From Mangrovivirga cuniculi (GTDB lineage: Bacteria; Bacteroidota; Bacteroidia; Cytophagales; Cyclobacteriaceae): a DNA stretch of 64,000 nucleotides. Where the stretch lies: NCBI RefSeq assembly GCF_005166025.1, contig NZ_CP028923.1:1242001-1306000 (forward strand), written 5' to 3'. This document shows positions 27,844 to 37,762 of this stretch, piece after piece (the stretch's first letter is position 1; every line of letters begins with the position of its first letter). Under the pieces are notes generated by a model. The model was not told the origin of the DNA and ran no database searches. It saw nothing but the letters and a program-made list of their open reading frames with translations. A program made the translations under genes and the position numbers.

Positions 27844-28062
27844 ATGAAAAATTCTATAGAAACAAAAAAATCGGTCTTAAAGAAGTTAATTGAAAGTGAA
27901 AATGATGTAAACACGCTTGAGAAAATCGGCAACATTTTAGGTGATGATGCTGATTCAACAGCATTAAAGGGAGGCCACAGCCGTCGTACCCTTACGCAAA
28001 GCGGGCGCCTGCTTAGCTTACGCGAAACAGACGATTATCTCAGCAGAAGACACGGACTGTAA
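27844..28062 (+). CDS. 72-residue protein of unknown function
   Basis: A short frame of 72 residues with an acidic, helical first half (LIESENDVNTLEKIGNILGDD) and a basic, Gly/Arg/Ser-rich second half ending DDYLSRRHGL. The second half is noticeably richer in G and C than the surrounding DNA. The ATG is well placed in a spacer and the stop is followed 18 bases later by a textbook terminator, which argues that it is expressed. No domain, signal or membrane segment is seen. Confidence 0.6.
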   Translation: MKNSIETKKSVLKKLIESENDVNTLEKIGNILGDDADSTALKGGHSRRTLTQSGRLLSLRETDDYLSRRHGL

Positions 28063-28080
28063 TTTTTTAAAAAGAAAATT

Positions 28081-28117
28081 AAACCCTGGCAGCTATAGCT
28101 TGTCAGGGTTTTTTTAT
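28081..28117 (+). terminator. Terminator after the 72-residue gene
   Basis: An 11-bp stem with one G-U pair (AAACCCTGGCA with TGTCAGGGTTT) and a nine-base loop, then seven T. Confidence 0.92.
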
Positions 28118-28200
28118 GGATAATTGTAAGGTTAAAAAAGCGGATTTAGAAATTCTTTTATGCAACCGATTGAACTTCTATCATAAATTTTATCATAAGC

Positions 28201-28231
28201 TTTGGTTTCAGATAAATTAGTCCTACTTTTG
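28201..28231 (+). promoter_or_regulatory. Promoter of atpD-atpC (Bacteroidota housekeeping type)
   Basis: TTTG (28201-28204), 19 bases, then TACTTTTG (28224-28231) is an exact match to the TTTG-N19-TAnnTTTG pattern of the Bacteroidota primary sigma factor. The expected start of transcription is near 28239, about 38 bases before the atpD ATG. Confidence 0.75.
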
Positions 28232-28261
28232 CAGTCAAATTTTAAGGTTGCAGTTTCTTAA

Positions 28262-29782
<1,521 letters not shown>

Positions 29783-29838
29783 ATTTAATAACGCAAAACA
29801 AGAATCGCTGATTCTTGTTTTCTTATACTGTGGAAGAT

Positions 29839-30090
29839 ATGTATCTAGAAATAGTAACACCTGACGAAAAGATCTTTGAAGGAGCAGTATTATCTGCTAC
29901 TTTCCCGGGATCTAAAGGGTCTTTTCAAGTCTTAAATAATCACGCTCCGATAATTAGTTCATTAGACAAAGGAACTCTGTCTTATGTAACTAAGGACAAT
30001 AACAATCATGAGATCACTGTTGACGGTGGTGTTGTGGAGGTTGCAAGTAATAGAGTTGTGGTTTTGGCTGAAAAAGTTATTCAGGAATAA
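29839..30090 (+). CDS. atpC: ATP synthase F1 subunit epsilon
   Basis: Short epsilon subunit (83 residues from the ATG at 29839) of the F1 sector. It carries the beta-sandwich with MYLEIVTPDEKIFEG, GSFQVLNNHAPIIS and VDGGVVEVASNRVVVLAE. It lacks the C-terminal helical domain found in longer epsilon subunits, as is common in this phylum. An in-frame ATG-like start upstream (29815) would add eight non-conserved residues. It ends just before a bidirectional terminator. Confidence 0.94.
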   Translation: MYLEIVTPDEKIFEGAVLSATFPGSKGSFQVLNNHAPIISSLDKGTLSYVTKDNNNHEITVDGGVVEVASNRVVVLAEKVIQE

Positions 30091-30114
30091 GAATTACAAT
30101 ATCATTTGATAATA

Positions 30115-30146
30115 AAAAAGACCGATGATCATTCATCGGTCTTTTT
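30115..30146. terminator. Bidirectional terminator between atpC and the membrane-protein gene
   Basis: A stem of up to 14 bp (30115-30128 with 30133-30146) centred on TCAT, A-rich on one arm and T-rich on the other, so it can end both convergent transcripts. The stop codon of the minus-strand gene lies in its loop. Confidence 0.9.
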
Positions 30147-30452
30147 GTTTTTTTTACCTTTCCCGGTCATTCTTCTAAACATCTTCTTTTCAAATTCCCA
30201 AAAGAATTTAAATTGACCGAATAAAAATGCATAAGCCAGTAATAATATCTGGTAGTTGATAAATGTGATTATAATTAAAAATGGGATCTTAACCCACCAC
30301 GATGTTTCCGGTCCAAAACCTGCAATATCCAGCATGAATTTTTTCAGGTAAACTGCAGTGCTTCCGGTTAGAGCAAAGACAATTAATACTATCGCTACCT
30401 GCTTACCACTTTTTAAATTCCAGTGTTTCTGTAATTTTTTAAACCATTTCAT
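30129..30452 (-). CDS. Small integral membrane protein of unknown function
   Basis: 107 residues with two clear hydrophobic helices (IVLIVFALTGSTAVYL and FLIIITFINYQILLLAYAFLF) and a strongly basic C-terminal tail (RMTGKGKKNKK), expected inside the cytoplasm. It matches the general look of a Bacteroidota-restricted membrane family often placed beside folate genes, but I cannot name it with certainty. Its start overlaps the stop of pabC (ATGA), so it is the last gene of the pab operon. Confidence 0.75.
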   Translation of the reverse strand: MKWFKKLQKHWNLKSGKQVAIVLIVFALTGSTAVYLKKFMLDIAGFGPETSWWVKIPFLIIITFINYQILLLAYAFLFGQFKFFWEFEKKMFRRMTGKGKKNKKTDE

Positions 30453-31048
30453 TGGATAATATTTTCTATTGGGATCTCGATCTCACCCGGCTTTAACATC
30501 GCATTGATCAAACAAACACTTTCAAATTCTCCTATGTTTTCTACATTTATATCTTTTTCAGATATATAACCGTTTTCCAGTAAATACTGTCTGCGCGTAC
30601 CGGCTAACAATGGAGTTTCAGGAGTGAAGTACATCCCTTTCTTTTTAAATAACAGATTTGAATAGGAGCTGTCTGTCACTTTTCCATCTATGACAATAAT
30701 TATATCCTGAGCCGGCTCTTTAAGGTTATATAGTTCAGAAAGACTCTCCCGGTTTTCAAATTTAAAGGAATAATCGAAGGATGAAGATTCTATTAATTTC
30801 AAACTATCGATTTTTTTTGGTGAATATTCGATTATTGAAAAGTCTTCTGGTTTTTCATTGTAAACTATCCTCACCTTGTATCGGTTTCCATCCTGTGGTA
30901 GCTCTTTAAAGGTTAAAAAATTGTTAAGGTCAAAAGGATTTTGTCCAGGGTAAAAATGCTCAAAAGTACGATTAACCCTTTCCTGATGGTGCTTCAAAAG
31001 AGGGAAGTCATAATCTTCAAAACAGATGGATTCAATAAACCGGAACAT
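30449..31048 (-). CDS. pabC: Aminotransferase class IV (aminodeoxychorismate lyase-like)
   Basis: 199 residues of the fold-type IV PLP enzymes. Next to PabB it most likely releases pyruvate from aminodeoxychorismate to give p-aminobenzoate for folate. Family features are visible: SSYSNLLFKKKG (the usual substrate-specificity strand), TPLLAGTRRQYLLENG and the final INAMLKPGEIEIP. It is shorter than E. coli PabC (269), as is frequent when fused or paired with PabB in this phylum. The start overlaps the end of pabB by 17 bases. The symbol is given from context as well as sequence. Confidence 0.8.
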   Translation of the reverse strand: MFRFIESICFEDYDFPLLKHHQERVNRTFEHFYPGQNPFDLNNFLTFKELPQDGNRYKVRIVYNEKPEDFSIIEYSPKKIDSLKLIESSSFDYSFKFENRESLSELYNLKEPAQDIIIVIDGKVTDSSYSNLLFKKKGMYFTPETPLLAGTRRQYLLENGYISEKDINVENIGEFESVCLINAMLKPGEIEIPIENIIQ

Positions 31049-32012
31049 AGATTTTATTCAAGACTTCTTCGTATTCGGTTTGGGCTTCACTTAAATGTGT
31101 AATGCCCCCGCCGCTGCGAAAATACAATTTTCCGTTTATATCTTTTTCAATAAAACGGATCAATACACAGCTATCAAAGTTTTTACCATCATAAATCCCC
31201 GCCACCCCGGTATAGTAGCCCCGGTCTGTTGATTCGGCCTTCTTTATTATTTCAAGTGTTTTCTTTTTTGGGGCGCCACTTATAGAGCCGGCAGGAAGCA
31301 TTGAAAAAATTATTGAGCCTATATTTTTATACCAGTTCTCACCCAGTAGTGTGGATATTTGAGAGGACATTTGTAATAATTTCCCGCGGTGAGTGTTGAG
31401 TACATCCAGGTATTTAAATTTTGTTACTTCAACTTTTTTCCCAAGAATGCTCATGTCATTCCGTATCAAGTCAACAATGGTGACATGCTCTGCAGTTTCC
31501 TTGTGATCATTCAACAAACGTTCAGCATCTTTGTCATTCTTTAATACTCTTGTACCCTTCATTGGATACGAATGCATTTTATCTCCCTGGATCTTAATAA
31601 ATGTTTCCGGTGAAAAGCTGATGAATTTATCTCGAAGCCATAGCTTGTATTTTGCTTTAGCACATTCAATAATTTCTTCCAGGGTATAATTTGAGGTGAT
31701 TTCCGATCTGAAGGTCAGGTTGAGCAGATAGCTGTTGCCTTTAAATATTTCATTTTTGACGAGATCAAAAGCTTTATTAAACTCAGCAAAGCTAACGGGA
31801 TTGAAGTCGAATGTTAAAGGAGTTGAACTGTGTGAAGAAAGCTGTTCAACATTTTTTACTCCATTAAAGTTAAAAGCTATTTCTTTAGGATTTATATCCT
31901 TGAGTGGTAGACAAATCGGATGATTGTGTTCGAAATCTATAAGGAAGAAAAATGGAATATGGCGGCTGCCAAAACTATTCATTTGATCAATAGTTCGATT
32001 GACAGCCTCCAT
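31032..32012 (-). CDS. pabB: Aminodeoxychorismate synthase component I
   Basis: 326 residues of the chorismate-binding family that aminates chorismate for folate synthesis. Diagnostic segments are YPMKGTR, HVTIVDLIRNDMS, LPAGSISGAPK, DRGYYTGVAGIYDG and FRSGGGITHLS. The short N-terminal region (about 70 residues before the family core) matches the compact component I forms rather than TrpE or full PabB. No glutamine amidotransferase component II is adjacent. pabB, pabC and the small membrane protein overlap and form one operon. Confidence 0.9.
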   Translation of the reverse strand: MEAVNRTIDQMNSFGSRHIPFFFLIDFEHNHPICLPLKDINPKEIAFNFNGVKNVEQLSSHSSTPLTFDFNPVSFAEFNKAFDLVKNEIFKGNSYLLNLTFRSEITSNYTLEEIIECAKAKYKLWLRDKFISFSPETFIKIQGDKMHSYPMKGTRVLKNDKDAERLLNDHKETAEHVTIVDLIRNDMSILGKKVEVTKFKYLDVLNTHRGKLLQMSSQISTLLGENWYKNIGSIIFSMLPAGSISGAPKKKTLEIIKKAESTDRGYYTGVAGIYDGKNFDSCVLIRFIEKDINGKLYFRSGGGITHLSEAQTEYEEVLNKIYVPVY

Positions 32013-32023
32013 GTTGCCAATTT

Positions 32024-32475
32024 CTAGAAGAGGCAGTTTTCTTGTCTTCTGGTATCGATTATCGATGATATTTTCCAGTTTCCGTCAATTTTTACTAGTT
32101 CGAACACATTAACACCACAATGGCTGAACTGTTCTCCGATATAGAATTTATAAGGAACCCAAGCTGAAGCTAGTGGTCCATCAATTTTTATTTCCAGGTT
32201 ATCGATAACTTCGTTATACACTTCATCATGTGGAGTGCCAACTGCAACAGCGAAATCATTCAAGGATCCCGAGTGAAGGAGAACCTTGCCTTCTTTTTAT
32301 AAACGGTTTTCATAGCAGGTTGCTTGATAAAGTATGTTACAAGAACTGTACTGTCGCCTGCTCTCATGGCATCAAAAACCTTATGGATAACCTCATCTAC
32401 TTTTTCTTCATCGCTTTGAGCATTCGCAAAAGATAAACTGGTAAGTAATAATGCTAGTATAAATATATTTTTCAT
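32024..32475 (-). CDS. Secreted NTF2-like (DUF4440-type) protein (apparent frameshift)
   Basis: A secreted NTF2-fold protein of about 150 residues. The N-terminus is a signal peptide (from the ATG at 32475, ending FANAQ), then EVIHKVFDAMRAGDSTVLVTYF, a typical NTF2/DUF4440 start. The frame breaks at the five-T run 32294-32298 (A-run on the coding strand). One added base gives TVYKKEGKVLLHSGSLNDFA, which joins the C-terminal half with GTPHDEVYNEVID and VNVFELVKIDGNWKISSIIDT. The fold binds small molecules in many proteins; no specific ligand is known. It precedes pabB by 11 bases. Confidence 0.82.
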
Positions 32476-32522
32476 ATTTAAATTGATTTTTAATGCATTA
32501 TACTTATCAAGAGATTTAAAGT

Positions 32523-33227
32523 CTACAAAGTTTCTGTGAGCGGTTTTAGAGATTTCCAAAGATCATTGCCTGGAACCTCGGCTCTGATCTCAACATGTTC
32601 TTTTTTAACAGGATGTTGGAAACTAAGCTTGAAACCGTGAAGGGCAATGTCGGTTCCCGGGTTTTTTATTGTCGATCCATATTTTACATCTCCCTGAATC
32701 GGGCAGCCCATGCTACTCAACTGAACCCTTATCTGATGTGGTCTACCGGTCTCTGGTTTTACCTCCAATAAATATTTATCAGCGATCCTGCCCACAAACT
32801 TATAGGATAACACAGCTTTTTTAGCCCCTTTTTTAGGTTTGATATGAGCGTGAGTTTTGTTTTTTGCAGTGTCTTTTAGCAAATAGTGCTCAAGGGTGCC
32901 TTCTTGATTTTCCGGAAGCTTATTTACTATCGCCAGGTATGTTTTGTCAACCTTTCTTTCTTTAAAAACTTCGTTCATACGAGAAAGCCCCTTACTGGTC
33001 TTGGCCATTAATACCAGGCCACTTACCGGCCTGTCAAGACGGTGTATAACACCCAGGTACACAGCGCCGGGTTTGTTGTATTCAACCTTAATAAAGTCTT
33101 TGACAGCTTCTTCTAAAGTCGGGTCCTCTGTTCTGTCTGAATGGACTAACACCCCTGATGGTTTATTTACTGCAATCAGGTGATTGTCCTCATATATAAT
33201 TTCAATGTGCTTTCCTTTTCTGGCCAT
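32523..33227 (-). CDS. RluA-family pseudouridine synthase (no S4 domain)
   Basis: 234 residues converting uridines in rRNA or tRNA to pseudouridine. The catalytic motif GVIHRLDRPVSGLVLMAK carries the essential Asp in HRLD, and GRPHQIRVQLSSMGCPI and the late IALHGFKLSFQHP are present. The N-terminal S4 RNA-binding domain of RluC/RluD is absent, so it resembles the RluA/RluE-size enzymes. The target base is not predictable. It is 3 bases behind prfC on the same strand. Confidence 0.92.
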   Translation of the reverse strand: MARKGKHIEIIYEDNHLIAVNKPSGVLVHSDRTEDPTLEEAVKDFIKVEYNKPGAVYLGVIHRLDRPVSGLVLMAKTSKGLSRMNEVFKERKVDKTYLAIVNKLPENQEGTLEHYLLKDTAKNKTHAHIKPKKGAKKAVLSYKFVGRIADKYLLEVKPETGRPHQIRVQLSSMGCPIQGDVKYGSTIKNPGTDIALHGFKLSFQHPVKKEHVEIRAEVPGNDLWKSLKPLTETL

Positions 33228-33230
33228 ATC

Positions 33231-34820
33231 TTAAAATTCAGAAGTGAAGTGTACCTTAATATCAGGGAAATTATCCTGGATCATCTGTAACCATGCTTTG
33301 GATTCTGCCATAAATACATATTTACCATCTTTGTCTACGGCAATATGTCTTCTTTTAGACTTAATGAATTCATTCATGTCCTTTTCATTTTCTGCCGATA
33401 CCCAACATGCTTTATATATATTTTGAGGCTGGAATGCCACTGAAGCTCCATACTCTTCTTTAAGTCTGTGTTGAATTACTTCAAATTGTAGTGCACCAAC
33501 GGTACCGACAATCTTCCTTGAACCCATTTCATATTCGAAAAGCTGGGCAACACCTTCGTCCATTAACTGCCTTAATCCTTTTTCAAGCTGCTTAGTTTTC
33601 ATGGCATCCTTATTGATCACCTCTTTGAAAATCTCAGGAGAGAAGGCTGGAATTCCCTTGAAATTACTTCCATTTGATTCAAACAGAGTGTCTCCGATCT
33701 TTAAATTGCCTGTATCATAAAGTCCTACGATGTCGCCTGGGTAGGCCTCATCAATTATTTCCTTATCCTGGGCCATGAATGCAGTTACATTTGAGAATCT
33801 CATTTTTTGATTTTCCCTGACCCTGTGGTAAAATTTGTTTCTTTCGAATTTTCCGGAACAAACTCTGATAAAGGCAATTCGGTTTCTATGCTTCGGATCC
33901 ATATTTGCATGTATCTTAAATACGAATCCTGTAAAGTCTTTTTCTGTTGGTATTACTTCTCTTTCCTCAGTCTCTCTCGATTTAGGCTCAGGAGCGATCT
34001 GAACAAAGCAGTTTAATAATTCATTGACACCAAAATTATTTACTGCCGAACCGAAAAATACAGGAGCTACTTCACCATTAAGATATTCATCTACACTAAA
34101 CTCAGGGTAAACACCCTCGATCAATTCAATTTCCTCTCGTAATTCAGCAGCTGCATTTTCGCCGATATAATCTTCCAGCTCAGGGCTGTTTATATCTTCA
34201 AATTCGATCTGGTTATCAGTAATTTTAGCTTTTCCCGGTTCGAAAAGATTGAGTCTTTTTTCGAAAAGATTGTAAACCCCTCTGAATGATTTCCCCATCC
34301 CGATCGGCCAGGAAAGAGGACGAACTTTAATATTCAGTTTTTGCTCTATCTCATCAAGAAGTTCGAATGGGTCACGACCTTCCCGGTCAAGCTTATTAAT
34401 AAATGCCAGAACGGGAGTGTTTCTCATTCGGCATACTTCCATCAGCTTCTCTGTCTGAATCTCAACACCTTTCACACAATCAATTACCATGATCACACTA
34501 TCGACAGCGGTGAGTGTTCTAAAGGTATCTTCTGCGAAATCCTGGTGACCAGGAGTATCAAGAAGATTGATCTTTTTACCATTATATTCAAAACCCATAA
34601 CTGAAGTAGAAACAGAGATACCTCTCTGCTTTTCAATTTCCATCCAGTCTGAACGGGCATGCATTTTTATCTTATTACTTTTTACCGCCCCCGCAGTATT
34701 AATGGCACCTCCAAAAAGAAGAAGCTTTTCAGTTAAAGTGGTTTTACCTGCATCGGGGTGAGAAATAATACCAAATGTACGTCGCCTGGCTATTTCTTGC
34801 TCTAGTCCTTTCATCCTCAA
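33231..34820 (-). CDS. prfC: Peptide chain release factor 3
   Basis: A 529-residue translational GTPase that recycles RF1/RF2. The G domain shows [10 protein letters not shown], the switch with [14 protein letters not shown] and [10 protein letters not shown], and the C-terminal region [19 protein letters not shown] is specific for RF3. Length matches the family. It heads an operon with the pseudouridine synthase. Its 5' spacer, shared with dnaK on the other strand, holds the dnaK control element. Confidence 0.96.
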   Translation of the reverse strand: MRMKGLEQEIARRRTFGIISHPDAGKTTLTEKLLLFGGAINTAGAVKSNKIKMHARSDWMEIEKQRGISVSTSVMGFEYNGKKINLLDTPGHQDFAEDTFRTLTAVDSVIMVIDCVKGVEIQTEKLMEVCRMRNTPVLAFINKLDREGRDPFELLDEIEQKLNIKVRPLSWPIGMGKSFRGVYNLFEKRLNLFEPGKAKITDNQIEFEDINSPELEDYIGENAAAELREEIELIEGVYPEFSVDEYLNGEVAPVFFGSAVNNFGVNELLNCFVQIAPEPKSRETEEREVIPTEKDFTGFVFKIHANMDPKHRNRIAFIRVCSGKFERNKFYHRVRENQKMRFSNVTAFMAQDKEIIDEAYPGDIVGLYDTGNLKIGDTLFESNGSNFKGIPAFSPEIFKEVINKDAMKTKQLEKGLRQLMDEGVAQLFEYEMGSRKIVGTVGALQFEVIQHRLKEEYGASVAFQPQNIYKACWVSAENEKDMNEFIKSKRRHIAVDKDGKYVFMAESKAWLQMIQDNFPDIKVHFTSEF

Positions 34821-34992
34821 AAATTTAAAGATGCAAAGTTAGGGAATATATGGTTCCCAATACAGTAATCGGAACGAATTACTTAGAATATTTGGCAGAG
34901 AAGCCGGGGAATGCCAAAAAGGCAAAGATTTATTGATAATTATTAATTCTGACAGACAAAAATATGTTTCAAAACTCGAATTTGGTTAAAAA

Positions 34993-35034
34993 TGACATTT
35001 TGTCAGTGAAAAAATCAATGGCACAGTGCTTGAT
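34993..35034 (+). promoter_or_regulatory. Heat-shock-type control element upstream of dnaK
   Basis: TGACA-TTT-TGTCA (34993-35005), then exactly 13 bases, then TGGCACAGTGCTTGA (35019-35033). This is the same arrangement as before grpE. GG at 35020-35021 and G at 35032 sit at the -24 and -12 positions of a sigma-54 promoter, with A where C is usual. The expected transcript start is near 35045, leaving a leader of about 44 bases. No CIRCE element is present. Confidence 0.7.
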
Positions 35035-35088
35035 AAATACTGGGTGTTGAAATAATTGTGAAATCATAATATAGATATAAATTTTAGT

Positions 35089-37022
35089 ATGGGAAAAATT
35101 ATAGGTATAGACTTAGGTACTACCAACTCCTGTGTGTCGGTAATGGAGGGTAACGAACCGGTTGTTATTCCAAATAGTGAAGGAAGAAGAACCACACCTT
35201 CGATCGTGGCATTTCTGGACGATGGTAAAGGAGAAAGAAAAGTTGGGGATCCTGCAAAAAGACAGGCAATAACAAACCCAAAAAATACAATTACATCGGT
35301 TAAGCGTTTCATGGGTAAAAAATGGAGCGAAGTAACTGATGAGCGTAAGCATGCTTCTTATGAAGTGGAGAAAGGTGCGAACGATACAATCAGAATAAAA
35401 ATTGGTGACAGAAGCTATACACCACAAGAGGTATCTGCAATGGTTCTTCAGAAAATGAAGTCTACTGCTGAAGATTATCTTGGTACTTCAGTTACAGAAG
35501 CAGTTATTACTGTACCAGCATATTTCAATGATAGCGAGCGTCAGGCAACAAAAGAAGCCGGACAAATCGCAGGACTTGATGTTAAAAGGATTATCAATGA
35601 GCCTACTGCCGCTGCTCTTGCTTACGGTCTTGATAAAAAAGATAAAGATCTTAAAATAGCTGTATATGACCTTGGTGGAGGTACTTTTGATATCTCTATC
35701 CTTGAAATGGGTGATGGCGTATTTGAAGTAAAATCAACTAATGGTGATGTTCACCTTGGTGGTGATGACTTCGATGATGTGATCATCAAATGGTTAGCAG
35801 AAGAATTTGAGAAAGATGAAGGCATCGACCTTAGAAAAGACCCGATGGCACTTCAAAGATTGAAAGAAGCGGCAGAAAAAGCGAAGATTGAGTTGTCTAG
35901 TTCTACTAACACAGAGATCAACCTTCCTTATATTATGCCAGTTGACGGGGTACCAAAACACCTTGTTAAATCATTAAGCCGTTCAAAATTTGAACAACTT
36001 GCAGATAACCTGATCAAGAGATCAATGGATCCTGTGAAGAAAGCAATGAACGATGCAAGTTTAAGTCCTTCAGATATTGATGAGGTAATACTTGTTGGTG
36101 GATCAACTCGTATTCCTAAGATCCAGGAAGAAGTAGAGAAATTCTTTGGTAAGCGTCCTTCTAAAGGTGTTAACCCGGATGAAGTAGTAGCGATTGGTGC
36201 TGCAATTCAGGGGGTGTTCTTACCGGTGAAGTAAAAGATGTTCTTTTACTTGATGTAACTCCACTTTCTCTGGGTATCGAAACCATGGGAGGTGTATTCA
36301 CAAAGCTGATCGAATCGAATACGACAATTCCATCTCGTAAATCTGAGGTGTTCTCTACGGCTGCCGATAATCAGCCATCAGTTGAGATTCACGTATTGCA
36401 GGGTGAGCGTCCGATGGCGAAAGATAACAAGACTATCGGTCGATTCCACTTAGATGGCATTCCACCTGCACCAAGAGGAGTTCCTCAAATCGAAGTAACA
36501 TTCGATATTGATGCTAACGGTATCCTTCACGTATCTGCGAAAGATAAAGGTACAGGTAAAGAGCAGAAGATTAGAATTGAGGCATCTTCAGGTCTTACCG
36601 AAGAGGAAATCGAAAAAATGAAAAAAGAAGCAGAAGCAAATGCTGAAGCTGATAAGGCTGCCAAGGAAAAAGTTGATAAGCTAAACCAGGCTGATTCAAT
36701 GATATTCCAGACAGAAAAGCAGCTTAGTGAGTACGGAGATAAGCTTTCTGCGGAAAATAAATCTAAGATCGAGTCTGCACTTAACGAACTGAAAGAAGTT
36801 CATAAGTCAGAAAACATCGAAAAAGTTGACGAAGCGTTAGAAGCACTCAACAAAGCATGGGAAGGCGCTTCTCAGGAGATGTACCAGGCACAGCAAGGTG
36901 CTGCGGGTGCTGAAGGTGGCGCACAGCCAGGAGCTGAAGGTCAGGCTCAGGGCGATGATGCCGGAGGTGCAGATGATGTTTCTGATGTTGAATACGAAGA
37001 AGTAGACGACGATAAGAAATAA
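35089..37022 (+). CDS. dnaK: Chaperone DnaK (Hsp70; apparent frameshift)
   Basis: Hsp70 chaperone that works with the DnaJ and GrpE encoded 15 kb upstream. The ATPase domain shows [22 protein letters not shown] and [12 protein letters not shown]. The substrate-binding domain starts at [11 protein letters not shown], and the lid ends in a Gly/Ala/Gln-rich tail and an acidic EEVDDDKK end. As written, the frame breaks at the five-G run 36210-36214. One added G gives [21 protein letters not shown], restoring the linker between the two domains and a 644-residue protein. A real break here would leave the organism without functional DnaK, so a sequencing deletion is far more likely. Confidence 0.95.
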
Positions 37023-37051
37023 ATCTAAGATTAAGTTATAAATTCATTAAG

Positions 37052-37087
37052 CCCTGACAAGCGAAAGCTTCGTCAGGGTTTTTTTAT
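37052..37087 (+). terminator. Terminator of dnaK
   Basis: CCCTGAC pairs with GTCAGGG, with an inner AAGC/GCTT stem capped by a GAAA loop, followed by seven T. Confidence 0.93.
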
Positions 37088-37212
37088 GTCTTAAATCTTT
37101 CTGAGCATAGATTAAATATGCGTTTGATAGATCGCGATCAATGAAATCCTAAGAATCACTTTGGTGTGTTTAATAGGGCTATTTATTATATTTAAATAAA
37201 CTAAAACAGATA

Positions 37213-37761
37213 ATGAAAATTACGTATCAGGATCTTACTGAAGAGATATTAAAACGAACTAAATTTTGCCTGGAATTTGCCAGGTCGATCAGAGATATCT
37301 CAGATGCTAAATTAAATCATCGCCCCACAGATATCAGTTGGTCTGCTCTTGAGTGTATTGAACACCTGAATCGATATAGTGAATTTTATTTACCCATTTT
37401 TATGAAAGAAATTGAGAATAAATCAGGTGCAAGCAAAGATTATTTTTCTACTGGCTGGTTGGGTAAAAAATTTGCAGAGAGCGTAAAGCCTTTGTCTGAA
37501 GGAGCATCTAAAATGCCAACATTTAAGAGTAAAAATCCATTACATCAGGAATTGGATCCATCAGTAATTGATGAATTCACTACAGATCTTGAAGCTTTCC
37601 TCAAATCTCTTAATGCAGGTCTTGATGGGGTAGACCTGGATAAAAGGGTTAGCACGACTTTGCCAATAATAAAATTAAAACTGGGAGATGCTATGCGAGT
37701 TTACACATTTCATAACCACAGGCATATCGAACAGGCTAGAAAAGCTTTAGAATCTTATTAA
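37213..37761 (+). CDS. DinB-family protein
   Basis: 182 residues of the DinB/YfiT four-helix-bundle family, metal-dependent proteins, some acting as bacillithiol or mycothiol S-transferases. The three metal-binding histidines fit His in CIEHLNRY (helix 2) and the pair in HNHRHIEQAR near the C-terminus. SWSALECIEHLNRYSEFYLP is the family's central helix. The substrate is unknown. Convergent with the FAD dehydrogenase gene with only 1 base between stops. Confidence 0.82.
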   Translation: MKITYQDLTEEILKRTKFCLEFARSIRDISDAKLNHRPTDISWSALECIEHLNRYSEFYLPIFMKEIENKSGASKDYFSTGWLGKKFAESVKPLSEGASKMPTFKSKNPLHQELDPSVIDEFTTDLEAFLKSLNAGLDGVDLDKRVSTTLPIIKLKLGDAMRVYTFHNHRHIEQARKALESY

Positions 37762-37762
37762 A

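Noticed and set aside
35019-35033. CIRCE/HrcA operator before dnaK
   Set aside because: GCACAGTGC is a small palindrome but there is no TTAGCACTC-N9-GAGTGCTAA, and the grpE copy (GCAAACTAA) lacks it.
36210-36214. Programmed ribosomal frameshift in dnaK
   Set aside because: No slippery heptamer or stimulatory hairpin is apparent, the repair is a plain added G in a G-run, and ten other genes show the same defect.
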